Part shown: piece by piece, positions 23,593 through 31,274 of the stretch | Layout of the letters: every line of letters starts with the position of its first letter | Position numbering within the stretch: position 1 is the stretch's first letter | From: Rodentibacter trehalosifermentans | Lineage (GTDB): Bacteria > Pseudomonadota > Gammaproteobacteria > Enterobacterales > Pasteurellaceae | Assembly: GCF_002000545.1 (NCBI RefSeq) | Contig: NZ_MLHL01000039.1 | Location: 1-32,861 of the forward strand | DNA length: 32,861 nt | Direction: 5' to 3' | Notes under the pieces: generated by a model | What the model was told of the DNA's origin: nothing | Databases searched by the model: none | Seen by the model: the letters and a program-made list of their open reading frames with translations, nothing else | Program-made: the position numbers and the translations under genes

Positions 23593-23797
23593 TCAATTTG
23601 ACCGGGCGCAACAAATAGAAGAAATGCAACGGGAAATCGCCCTCAAAAAACACCGCACGTTTAAAGCCGTAAGCCGCCTTTATTGTGAAGATTGCGATGC
23701 CCCCATTCCCGAAAAACGCCGACAAACTATTCAAGGTGTAACACGTTGCGTGATCTGCCAAGAACAGGAAGAAAAACGGCAAAGGCACTATCGGTAA
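23585..23797 (+). CDS. TraR/DksA-type zinc-finger protein
   Basis: A 70-residue protein with a short helix followed by a four-cysteine zinc finger (YCEDCDAPIPEKRR...TRCVICQ). This is the TraR/short-DksA pattern of phages and plasmids. Such proteins bind RNA polymerase in the secondary channel and mimic ppGpp with DksA. The frame extends upstream but the ATG at 23585 overlaps the Rz1 end and matches the family start. It probably tunes host or late phage transcription. Confidence 0.88.
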   Translation: MTDQFDRAQQIEEMQREIALKKHRTFKAVSRLYCEDCDAPIPEKRRQTIQGVTRCVICQEQEEKRQRHYR

Positions 23798-23816
23798 GGT
23801 GTTATCGGTAAGGTGT
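23789..23816 (+). repeat. 14 bp tandem duplication at the end of the zinc-finger gene
   Basis: TATCGGTAAGGTGT occurs twice in direct succession (23789-23802 and 23803-23816). The first copy contains the stop codon of the zinc-finger gene, the second leads into the REPIN-like element. Confidence 0.85.
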
Positions 23817-23883
23817 GTGAAATGGAACATTTCACGCACGTTAGGTAAAGCGAGCGTGGATTTTTCAAATCCACACCGCCTAC
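23808..23883. repeat. REPIN-like palindromic element, copy 3 (diverged)
   Basis: A 76 bp element with the same layout as the two after gene M: GTAAGGTGTGTG at the left, CACACCGCCTAC at the right, and two internal hairpins (GTGTGTGAAATG with CATTTCACGCAC; CGTGGATTT with AAATCCACAC). It sits just before the ribosome site of gene R. Confidence 0.7.
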
Positions 23884-23892
23884 GGAGGAATA

Positions 23893-24360
23893 ATGAAAAA
23901 GCCCAACCAGCTGCGAAAAATCCTTGAGCAAAGTTTGCCCGATTTCGTCAATAACCCCGACCGTTTACAGCTTTATACGGATGGCGGGCAAATTATCGCC
24001 ACGGGTGCAAACTCGTTCAGTTTTGAATATCGCTACACTCTCAACATCATTGTGACCGATTATGCCGGTGACATTGCCGCCTTGGTTGTGCCTATGATTG
24101 CCTATCTTCGCACCAATCAACCTGAAATATTTGAAAATCCGCAACTGCGTGAAAATGCCTTCAAGTTTCAAGTGGATTACAACAATAACAACACGGCTGA
24201 CATTAGTTTTGAAATCAAACTTACTGAACGTGTGGTATCGAAAAAAGACGGCGACAGCGTGCAACTTAATTATGCCAAAGAACCACTACTTGAGGATCCT
24301 CGCCTTGTAAAAGTGTATTTGCAGGATTGGGATAATTTGATTTTTGAGGGAGAAGTTTGA
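23893..24360 (+). CDS. P2-type tail completion protein (gpR)
   Basis: A 155-residue protein like P2 gpR (155). MKKPNQLRKILEQSLPDFVNNPDRLQLYTDGGQI, FSFEYRYTLNIIVTDYAGD and ISFEIKLTERV are family hallmarks. It is needed to finish the tail for head joining. GGAGGAA precedes the ATG closely. Its stop overlaps the start of S (TGATG). Confidence 0.92.
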   Translation: MKKPNQLRKILEQSLPDFVNNPDRLQLYTDGGQIIATGANSFSFEYRYTLNIIVTDYAGDIAALVVPMIAYLRTNQPEIFENPQLRENAFKFQVDYNNNNTADISFEIKLTERVVSKKDGDSVQLNYAKEPLLEDPRLVKVYLQDWDNLIFEGEV

Positions 24361-24833
24361 TGAGTGACAACATCCAACAAGTCAAACTCGCTTTTGCCGA
24401 ATTGCTGAAAAATATCAGTAAGCCCCGCCGCCGTTTACTCTATCAACAAATCGGCAGAGAACTTGCCCGAAATCAAAGAAGACGAATTAAAGCGCAACAA
24501 AATCCCGATGGTTCAAATTATGATCCTCGCAAACCCCGAAAACAATTTGGTAAGAAAAAAGGGCGTATCAAACGCCAATTAATGTTTAGAAAATTAGTTA
24601 CGCCGGCACATATGAAATTGCGTTATGAACAAGATGGGCTGTCATTAGGCTTTTATGGCGGTGATGCAGTAATCGCTTCTGTTCACCAATACGGGTTGAA
24701 ATCAAGCCCGTCAAAAAACAAGGATTTCAAAGTGCAATATGCCCAACGGGAATTGTTGGGCTTTAGTGATGAAGATGTGGAAATGATTGAACGGTTTGTG
24801 ATTAAAGCCCTTGCCGAGGGTTTTAATCGCTAA
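24360..24833 (+). CDS. P2-type tail completion protein (gpS)
   Basis: A 157-residue protein of the gpS/phage virion morphogenesis family: basic N-terminal half (RRRLLYQQIGRELARNQRRRIKAQQNPDGSNYDPRKPRK) and later GFYGGDAVIASVHQYGL and YAQRELLGFSDEDVEMIE. The start is the ATG overlapping the R stop. It ends four bases into the convergent membrane protein gene. Confidence 0.92.
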   Translation: MSDNIQQVKLAFAELLKNISKPRRRLLYQQIGRELARNQRRRIKAQQNPDGSNYDPRKPRKQFGKKKGRIKRQLMFRKLVTPAHMKLRYEQDGLSLGFYGGDAVIASVHQYGLKSSPSKNKDFKVQYAQRELLGFSDEDVEMIERFVIKALAEGFNR

Positions 24834-25129
24834 CTTAATTTTTGGTTTAAACGGTCAAGTTGTTTATTGAGCCAATTGACGACATACCAAAGAACGGTTA
24901 GCGCCGCATAAAAAAGCACAGCATACAACACATAAATCAGCCAGTCATTTAAATAGAAAAGCGGGGCAATCATCAACAGCATAATGCCCAAGGCGATATA
25001 CCAAAAACGGATAGCGAGGGCAATCACGGCTAAGGCGAGATAACCCACAATGGCTACACCGCCCATAGCCATTGCAACAACAAAAGACAATCCAAACACA
25101 AAGAGTAAAAAAGTGAGGATAAATTCCAT
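24830..25129 (-). CDS. Small membrane protein on the opposite strand of the late operon
   Basis: A 99-residue, very hydrophobic protein with about four membrane segments (ILTFLLFVFGLSFVVAMAMGG; VGYLALAVIALAIRFWYIA; LGIMLLMIAPLFYL; LIYVLYAVLFYAALTVLWYVV) and a short basic tail. AAGGAG precedes the ATG at 25129, which is preferred to the upstream start at 25183. It is the only leftward gene inside the rightward O-to-H block, so it is probably expressed in the lysogen. Superinfection exclusion would suit such a protein, but I do not recognise the family. Confidence 0.78.
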   Translation of the reverse strand: MEFILTFLLFVFGLSFVVAMAMGGVAIVGYLALAVIALAIRFWYIALGIMLLMIAPLFYLNDWLIYVLYAVLFYAALTVLWYVVNWLNKQLDRLNQKLS

Positions 25130-25201
25130 GGCACTCTCCTTAGTTGAGAATTTTATTCTTGAAAAATAATTCATTTTTGTCAATAAAAAGAGTGTAAAAA
25201 T

Positions 25202-28129
25202 ATGAAGAATTTAGCCCTTCAAGTTACCCTAAGTGCGGTTGATAAATTAACCGCCCCTTTTCGTAACGCCTCCAAAGAGGTGCAAAAACTCGCACAATCC
25301 CTTAATCAAACTAAAACTGCCAAAAAAGCGTTAGAAGATCAGCAAAAGTTAATTAATAATTTTACCTCGCTTAAAAATTCGGTCAGTGAAAACAAGCGAA
25401 CTTTGTCAGAGGCACAGAAAAAAGCACAGGATTTAGCCAAGCAATTTAATGCTACGAGTAATCCAACCAAAAAACTAAAACGTGAATTTGAAAATGCAAA
25501 ACGGGCTGTCACCAAACTCAAAGAAGCCCAAATTGCGGAAAATAACAGACTCAATCAAGCTCGCCGTGCATTATCTGAAGCGGGCATAAGTACAAAAAAT
25601 TTGTCGCAATCACAAAGGGAATTAAAGCGAAAAATAGAAGCGGCTAACCAGTCTATTCAAAAGCAAGAGCAGCGTTTACAAAAACTCAATCAACGGACCA
25701 AAGAACAAGCCCGTTATCAAAAACAGGTCCAAAAATTAAAAGCAGGTAGTGATTTTGCTGCCGGTTTTGGTATGCGAGCCATGGCACACGGTGGTGCTGT
25801 ATTGGGAAGTAGCTCAATGATGATGAAACCCGCCTTTGAATTTGAAGAAGAATTTTCCAAAGTACAAGCATTAGCACGTTTGGATAAAACTAAAGATGCC
25901 GAAAGAATTAAACAGCTAAGAGATCAAGCAATTCAACTTGGTGCAGCTACCTCATTTACATCAAGAGATGTCGCTGCAGGGCAAGGCTACTTAGCTATGG
26001 CTGGGTTTAATGATAAACAAATTTTAGACTCAATGCCCGCAGTGCTTAATATGACAAAAGCCGCCGGAATGGAAATGGGGCGTGTTTCAGATATTAGTTC
26101 GGATATTTCATCAGGTTTTAAAATTCCTGCTGCAGAAATGAATCGTGTTGCAGATGTACTTACACTCACATTCACCTCAAGTAATACTAACCTTGAATTA
26201 CTTGGGGAAACCATGAAATATCTTGGTCCTATTGCCGCCAGTACTGGACAAGATTTTGAAACCATGTCGGCTATGGTGGGATTATTAGGTAACGTAGGGA
26301 TTAAAGGCTCTCAAGCCGGTACATCCTTACGTTCTGCTATGTTACGCCTTGCCGGTCCGCCAAAACAGGCTGCAAAAGCGATGAAAAAACTGGGCGTATC
26401 TGCAAAAGATAGCAAAGGAAATATGCGGGCATTAACCGACATTCTTGTCGATGTGGAAAAGAAAACCGCTAAGATGGGTTCCGGCGACAAAATGGCATAT
26501 TACAAAGCTATTTTTGGGGCTGAAGCGGCAACAGCAATGGTTGAGTTGGTTAAGCAAGCCGGTGTTAATGGCATTCAAGAGATGAGTGATAAACTCAAAA
26601 ACGCTGCCGGTACTGCTGAAAAAGTCGCAGAAACCATGGCGGATAATGTTATGGGCGATCTTAAAAATCTACAAAGTGCCGGTGAAGCATTAACCATCTC
26701 TATTTTTGATGAAACATCGGGCAGCATACGGGAACTCATTCAACAATCTACGCAATTTTTACGCACTGCAAATCAATGGATAAAAGCCAATCCCCAACTT
26801 GCCGCAAGCATGGCTAAATGGGTGGCGGGTATTAGTGCCGGATTAGTGGCAGTCGGTGCATTAAGTTTAGTTTTTAGCTACTTATTATATCCGGTAGGAC
26901 GTGCCATTTTATTTTTCAATAAATTTACCGGTGCAAGTAAATTATTAAACCTCGTTTTATTTAATTCGGATAATAAATTCAGATTATTTAATAAAACCTT
27001 ATTTTCTGGTAAAACAACATTCAATGGCGTGTCTTATGCCGGAAAGCAATTTTTATCATTGATAAAATTAATGCCGGCAAAATTCCTCGCTATTGTGAGT
27101 AAAATGAAGTCTCTTTCTTTTTAGTTGAATGGATTAAAAATGCTGGCTCGTGTAGCGCTATCACCGCTACGATTGGCTCTAGTAGGCATTGGTTCTGTAT
27201 TAAGTTTCCTACTCTCCCCGATTGGCTTAATAACCGCCGCTTTCGTGGCTGCGGGTGTTTATATCTACCGAAATTGGGAAAAAGTGCGGGCGTTTTTTGG
27301 TGGATTTTGGGAGGGACTAAAATCCGGTCTAGCACCTGTGATTGAAAAGTTTAAACCCTTGGGCGATCTGTTTGGCGTTGTTGTCAGTTGGATTGAAAAA
27401 GCCGTGAAATGGTTTACTGATTTACTTTCTCCGGTTCAAACGACACAAGCTGAATTAGATAGCGCACGTTCTGCCGGTGAAAAATTCGGAAACGGTATGG
27501 CGAAAGCAATTGAGCTAATTCTTATCCCGCTTACATTATTAATGGACGGCATTAAATGGCTTAGTGAAAATATGCCAAGTTGGGACGGTATTAAAAATAG
27601 TGTTTCAAACGCTTGGGATAGCACTAAAAACGCTGCGGGGAGTGCTTGGCAATCTACAAAAGAAACTGCCGGAAATCTTTGGGGAAAAGTAAAAGATTTC
27701 ACCGGATTTGGTTCAAATGGTAAAAAATCTCCTCTTCAAAACTGGTCTGGCGGTTATGCCGGCAACGGTGGCAAATATGAACCAAAAGGTATTTTCCACG
27801 GCGGCGAATATGTGATGACTAAAGAAGCCACGTCACGCCTCGGCATTCACACATTAAACGCCCTCAATTATGGCAAACAAGCCTTAATTGCAGGCGGTCT
27901 AGGCGTGAGTGTCGCTACGGCTGCGCCTGTGCAAGTAGATAGCCGTCCGCCTATTTCTGCACGCCCTGTTGCTGCACAGGTTGCACAACCAATGAAAGTG
28001 CAAATCACGATTAATGCCACAAAAGAAATGGATGAGCAAATGCTTGCCCGATTAGTGAGAAAAGAGATCCAACAAGTCCAAAACCAACAACAAGCCCGTG
28101 CACGAAGTAGCTTATGGGATAAAGTTTAA
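25202..28129 (+). pseudogene. Tail tape measure protein (gpT), interrupted by an in-frame amber codon
   Basis: One frame runs from 25202 to 28129 except for a TAG at 27122-27124. The first part (640 residues) has a long N-terminal coiled coil (to about 165), then the TP901-type tape measure core (FEEEFSKVQALARLD, GAATSFTSRDVAAGQGYLAMAGF, GLLGNVGIKGSQAGTSLRSAMLRL). After the stop the frame continues with membrane-like segments and the typical C-terminus GGKYEPKGIFHGGEYVMTKEATSRLG. The full length would be about 975 codons. gpT sets tail length. A nonsense mutation, sequencing error or read-through are all possible. A TTG right after the TAG could restart translation but lacks a good ribosome site. 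Uptake signal at 25231. Confidence 0.9.
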
Positions 28130-28131
28130 TC

Positions 28132-28152
28132 AAAGGGCGAAAGCCCTTTTTA
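28132..28152 (+). terminator. Terminator after the tape measure gene
   Basis: AAAGGGC pairs with GCCCTTT around GAAA, a stable tetraloop, with TTTTATT following. It lies just after the T stop and separates T from the small two-gene unit. Confidence 0.85.
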
Positions 28153-28181
28153 TTGTTTATTTTTAGAGGGAGTGGTAATAT
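28153..28181 (+). promoter_or_regulatory. Possible promoter of the two-gene unit between T and V
   Basis: TTGTTT (28153-28158), a 17 bp spacer and TAATAT (28176-28181) lie between the T terminator and a strong AGGAGG site. The hexamers match the consensus only partly, so this rests mostly on spacing and context. Confidence 0.45.
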
Positions 28182-28205
28182 TCGAAAAAATAGGAGGGTT
28201 ATTTT

Positions 28206-28373
28206 ATGAACAAAAATGCACCTTTTATCCGTGAAATCATTGACCGTACACAATCTGTTAAAGGGCAACGAGTTCAAGGAAAGAATAAAGAAGAAATTGC
28301 AAATAGCGTGCAAGCTATTTTGAAACAACAGGCTAAGGTAATTCAAAACAATGTTGGAACGCAAACATATTAA
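28206..28373 (+). CDS. Small protein, first gene of the T-V insert
   Basis: A 55-residue, basic, helical-looking protein starting MNKNAPFIREIIDRTQSVKG and ending AKVIQNNVGTQTY. AGGAGG lies eight bases before the ATG, one of the best ribosome sites in the window, so it is probably real despite its size. It overlaps the next gene by 23 bases in another frame. I do not recognise a family. Size, basic character and coupling to a larger acidic partner would fit a two-component module, but no function can be assigned. Confidence 0.65.
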   Translation: MNKNAPFIREIIDRTQSVKGQRVQGKNKEEIANSVQAILKQQAKVIQNNVGTQTY

Positions 28374-28800
28374 ATTTGTTGAAATTCATGGGCTTTTTAC
28401 AGAAATTAGCCTTGCATTAGGTTTCACCCAAGAAGATATTGATGACTATTCTTCAAACCTTGCACAACTTGTCGCCCTTTGGGAAAAGCAAGAATTTATT
28501 GAAATTTATGTTGACAATAAAGACCGACTGTTCGGACGTGCTAAAGATAGCAGCTTAGCTATTGGTGCATCACCTTATTACATTGGGCTTTATCACGCAA
28601 GATTGAGCTATCAAGACAATGATCCTTTAATCGTTTTGACGTTTGATTATGAAGACAATCCTGAAACCACAACCGTTTCTATTCGTTTTATGATAGATCA
28701 TGACACGTTATTTGGTACAAAAGAGGAAAAATTTATCCAACAACGAATGAAAGATATTCGAAAACGTATTGATAATTTTATCCAAAAAGGGAATAAATAA
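28351..28800 (+). CDS. Uncharacterised acidic protein, second gene of the T-V insert
   Basis: A 149-residue soluble protein without signal or membrane segment. It begins MLERKHIKFVEIHGLFTEISL, has an acidic beta-rich middle (YQDNDPLIVLTFDYEDNPETTTVSIRFMI) and ends in a basic helix (RMKDIRKRIDNFIQKGNK). I do not recognise it. It overlaps the 55-residue gene and is followed by its own terminator, so the pair forms a separate unit placed between T and V, like a prophage moron. It may act in the lysogen rather than in the virion. Confidence 0.8.
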   Translation: MLERKHIKFVEIHGLFTEISLALGFTQEDIDDYSSNLAQLVALWEKQEFIEIYVDNKDRLFGRAKDSSLAIGASPYYIGLYHARLSYQDNDPLIVLTFDYEDNPETTTVSIRFMIDHDTLFGTKEEKFIQQRMKDIRKRIDNFIQKGNK

Positions 28801-28837
28801 GTGGGCTATGTCTAACTGCCACTGAATCAAACAATAC

Positions 28838-28866
28838 AAAGCAAGCTAACTAGGCTTGCTTTTTTG
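28838..28866 (+). terminator. Terminator of the two-gene insert
   Basis: AAAGCAAGC pairs with GCTTGCTTT around a seven-base loop, followed by a T-run. The baseplate genes begin about 90 bp further on and need their own promoter or antitermination. Confidence 0.85.
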
Positions 28867-28954
28867 TTATCCCCAAATCCACACTTCCCCACCCTCGCAT
28901 TTATCCCCTATCTCGCCAACAATAACGCTATTTATTACAACTGAAAAAGGCTTT

Positions 28955-29494
28955 ATGTCCGCCGAATTTAACCGCCGATTAGATAACCTCATTCGCTTTG
29001 GCACTATTGCCGAAGTGGATTACGAAAAAGCCCGTGTGCGGGTAAAGAGCGGTCAAATTCTGACGGATTTTTTACCTTTTATTACGCTCCGTGCCGGCAC
29101 AACAAAAACGTGGTCTCCACCTACTGTGGATGAGCAATGTGTGATTTTGGCGGCAAGCGGTGAATTTACTACGGCTTGCGTATTAGTCGGGCTTTACACA
29201 CAAAACAGCCCAAGCCATTCCCCCGATTTGCACGTTATTCAATTCGCTGACGGTGCAACCATTGAATATAACCAAGCAAGTAGGCGATTAAACGTTGTGG
29301 GGATTAAATCCGCCTTTATCAATGCCAGTGAGCAAATAGATATTTTTTGCCCAACAGTGAATATCAAAGGCAATGTAAAAATTGACGGAAAAGTCACAAG
29401 CACGGGCGATATGATCGCAGGCGGAATAAGTCAAATCAGCCACAAACACGGCGGCGTGCAAGGTGGACCAAGCAAAACAGGAATTCCTGAATAA
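28955..29494 (+). CDS. Baseplate assembly protein V, tail spike (gpV)
   Basis: A 179-residue protein, close to P2 gpV (211). The N-terminal OB-like domain has LIRFGTIAEVDYEKARVRVKSG and SPPTVDEQCVILAASGEF. The C-terminal beta-helix narrows to the tip motif SHKHGGVQGG, whose HxH pair binds iron in P2-type spikes. The frame is open upstream to 28856, but the ATG at 28955 has AAGG before it and matches the family start. Its stop overlaps the start of W. Confidence 0.92.
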   Translation: MSAEFNRRLDNLIRFGTIAEVDYEKARVRVKSGQILTDFLPFITLRAGTTKTWSPPTVDEQCVILAASGEFTTACVLVGLYTQNSPSHSPDLHVIQFADGATIEYNQASRRLNVVGIKSAFINASEQIDIFCPTVNIKGNVKIDGKVTSTGDMIAGGISQISHKHGGVQGGPSKTGIPE

Positions 29495-29832
29495 TGAATC
29501 GATATACCGGTGAAAAACTCACAGATGAAGGGCAACATATCAAGCAATCTATTGCGGATATTCTCCTTACTCCCATCGGATCACGCATTCAACGGCGGGA
29601 ATATGGCAGCCTAATTCCCATGCTTATTGACCGCCCGATTAGTCGCATTCTTATGCTACAACTTGCCGCTTGTGCGGTGACGGCGATTAACCGTTGGGAA
29701 CCCCGTGTACAAATTACCCAATTTAAACCGCAACTAACGGAACGTGGAATTACCGCAAGTTATGTGGTGCGTTATCGCAAAAATAACCAAGAAATTCGCA
29801 ACGAACAACTTTTACTCGGTGGTAAACAATGA
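29494..29832 (+). CDS. Baseplate assembly protein W (gpW, T4 gp25-like)
   Basis: A 112-residue protein of the gp25/gpW lysozyme-like baseplate family: DEGQHIKQSIADILLTPIGSRIQRREYGSLIPMLIDRP, then AVTAINRWEPRVQI. The EPR motif is typical and links wedge components around the hub. The length agrees with P2 gpW (115). It overlaps V by one base and J by four. Confidence 0.95.
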   Translation: MNRYTGEKLTDEGQHIKQSIADILLTPIGSRIQRREYGSLIPMLIDRPISRILMLQLAACAVTAINRWEPRVQITQFKPQLTERGITASYVVRYRKNNQEIRNEQLLLGGKQ

Positions 29833-30743
29833 GCGAGCTAGTCGATTTATCGAAACTTGATGCACCCAAAGTACTTGAAGACTTAAATTTTGAAACCTTA
29901 CTCACCGAGCGTAAGGCGGAATTTATCGCTTTATTTCCGCAAGAGGAACGCGCATTTTGGCAATCACGGTTAAGTCTTGAAAGTGAACCTATCACTAAAT
30001 TACTACAAGAAGTGGTTTATCTGCAGTTGCTTGAACGCTCTCGCATTAATCAAGCAGCACAAGCCACGATGTTGGCGTATGCCACCGGTTCGGATCTTGA
30101 TGTCATTGCAGCCAACTTCAACGTGCAACGACAAGTGATTCAAGCGGAAGACAACAGCGTTACGCCAAAAATACCGGCTATTTTAGAAGATGACACCTCA
30201 TTAAGACTACGCACGCAGCTTGCCTTTGAGGGGCTTTCCGTTGCGGGTCCTCGTTCCGCTTACGTTTTTCACGCACTTTCCGCCCATCCCGAAGTCGCCG
30301 ATGTTTCAGTGGTTTCGCCCGAACCGGCGCAAGTGACCGTCACAATTTTAAGCCGAATCGGGCAAGGCACGGCAAGTGAACAAGTATTAAATGCCGTGCG
30401 GAAAAAACTCAATGATGAAAATATCCGCCCTATTGGGGATCGTGTGACCGTGCAAAGTGCGGTGATCCACTCTTATAGCATCCGAGCAAAATTACATTTA
30501 TACCGTGGGCCGGAATACGAACCAATCAAAGCAGAAGCCTTGAGAAAACTCACCGACTACACCGAAGAAAAACGCCGATTAGGTCGGGATATTAGCCTAT
30601 CGGGGATCTATGCCGCCTTGCATTTAGAAGGTGTGCAACGTGTTGAATTATTAAGCCCTACTGCCGACATTGTGCTACCAAGCTCAAAATCCGCTTATTG
30701 CACCGGCATTAATCTTGAGATTGTGACCAGTGATGATTACTAG
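29829..30743 (+). CDS. Baseplate assembly protein J (gpJ)
   Basis: A 304-residue protein, near P2 gpJ (302). Hallmarks are LLQEVVYLQLLERSRINQAAQATMLAYATGSDLDVIAANFNVQR, LRLRTQLAFEGLSVAGPRSAYVFHALSAHPEVADVSV and GRDISLSGIYAALHLEGVQRVEL. It forms the baseplate wedge with W and I. It overlaps both neighbours, so V-W-J-I is one coupled block. Uptake signal at 30455. Confidence 0.95.
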   Translation: MSELVDLSKLDAPKVLEDLNFETLLTERKAEFIALFPQEERAFWQSRLSLESEPITKLLQEVVYLQLLERSRINQAAQATMLAYATGSDLDVIAANFNVQRQVIQAEDNSVTPKIPAILEDDTSLRLRTQLAFEGLSVAGPRSAYVFHALSAHPEVADVSVVSPEPAQVTVTILSRIGQGTASEQVLNAVRKKLNDENIRPIGDRVTVQSAVIHSYSIRAKLHLYRGPEYEPIKAEALRKLTDYTEEKRRLGRDISLSGIYAALHLEGVQRVELLSPTADIVLPSSKSAYCTGINLEIVTSDDY

Positions 30744-31272
30744 CCACTTATTGCCGATTGGTTCAACACCACTTGAAAAACGGGCGGCGGAAATTCTTAA
30801 AAGTGCGGTTGAAAATCCCATCATTATTGCGGATTTAATCAATCCTGACCGCTGTCCCGTTGAACTGCTCCCCTATCTTGCATGGGCGTTTTCCGTTGAT
30901 AAATGGGACGAACACTGGGCGGAAGAAGTCAAACGCATTGCTATCAAGCAATCCTACTTTGTGCATAAACATAAAGGCACGATTGCCGCAATCAAACGTG
31001 TTATTGAGCCTATCGGCTATCTTATCGAATTAACAGAATGGTTCAACGCAAAACCACAAGGCAGGCCTGGTACATTTAGCCTTACTGTTGAAGTGCCTGA
31101 AAGCGGTTTAAACGAACAAACTTATAACGAATTAGTGCGACTGGTCAATGATGTAAAACCCGTCTCACGCCACTTAATTCAACTCGCTATCGCTATCTCG
31201 CCTACCGGCTCACTCAATACATTTATTGGGCAACAAGAGGGCGAAATCATCACCATTTACCCACAAGGATAA
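30733..31272 (+). CDS. Tail protein I (gpI)
   Basis: A 179-residue protein, close to P2 gpI (176). LLPIGSTPLEKRAAEIL, LPYLAWAFSVDKWDEHWAEEVKR and HKHKGTIAAIKRVIEPIGY are family signatures, and the last is nearly invariant. It completes the baseplate wedge and precedes the tail fibre gene. The ATG at 30733 is preferred over a GTG at 30730. Uptake signal at 30801. Confidence 0.95.
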   Translation: MITSHLLPIGSTPLEKRAAEILKSAVENPIIIADLINPDRCPVELLPYLAWAFSVDKWDEHWAEEVKRIAIKQSYFVHKHKGTIAAIKRVIEPIGYLIELTEWFNAKPQGRPGTFSLTVEVPESGLNEQTYNELVRLVNDVKPVSRHLIQLAIAISPTGSLNTFIGQQEGEIITIYPQG

Positions 31273-31274
31273 TT

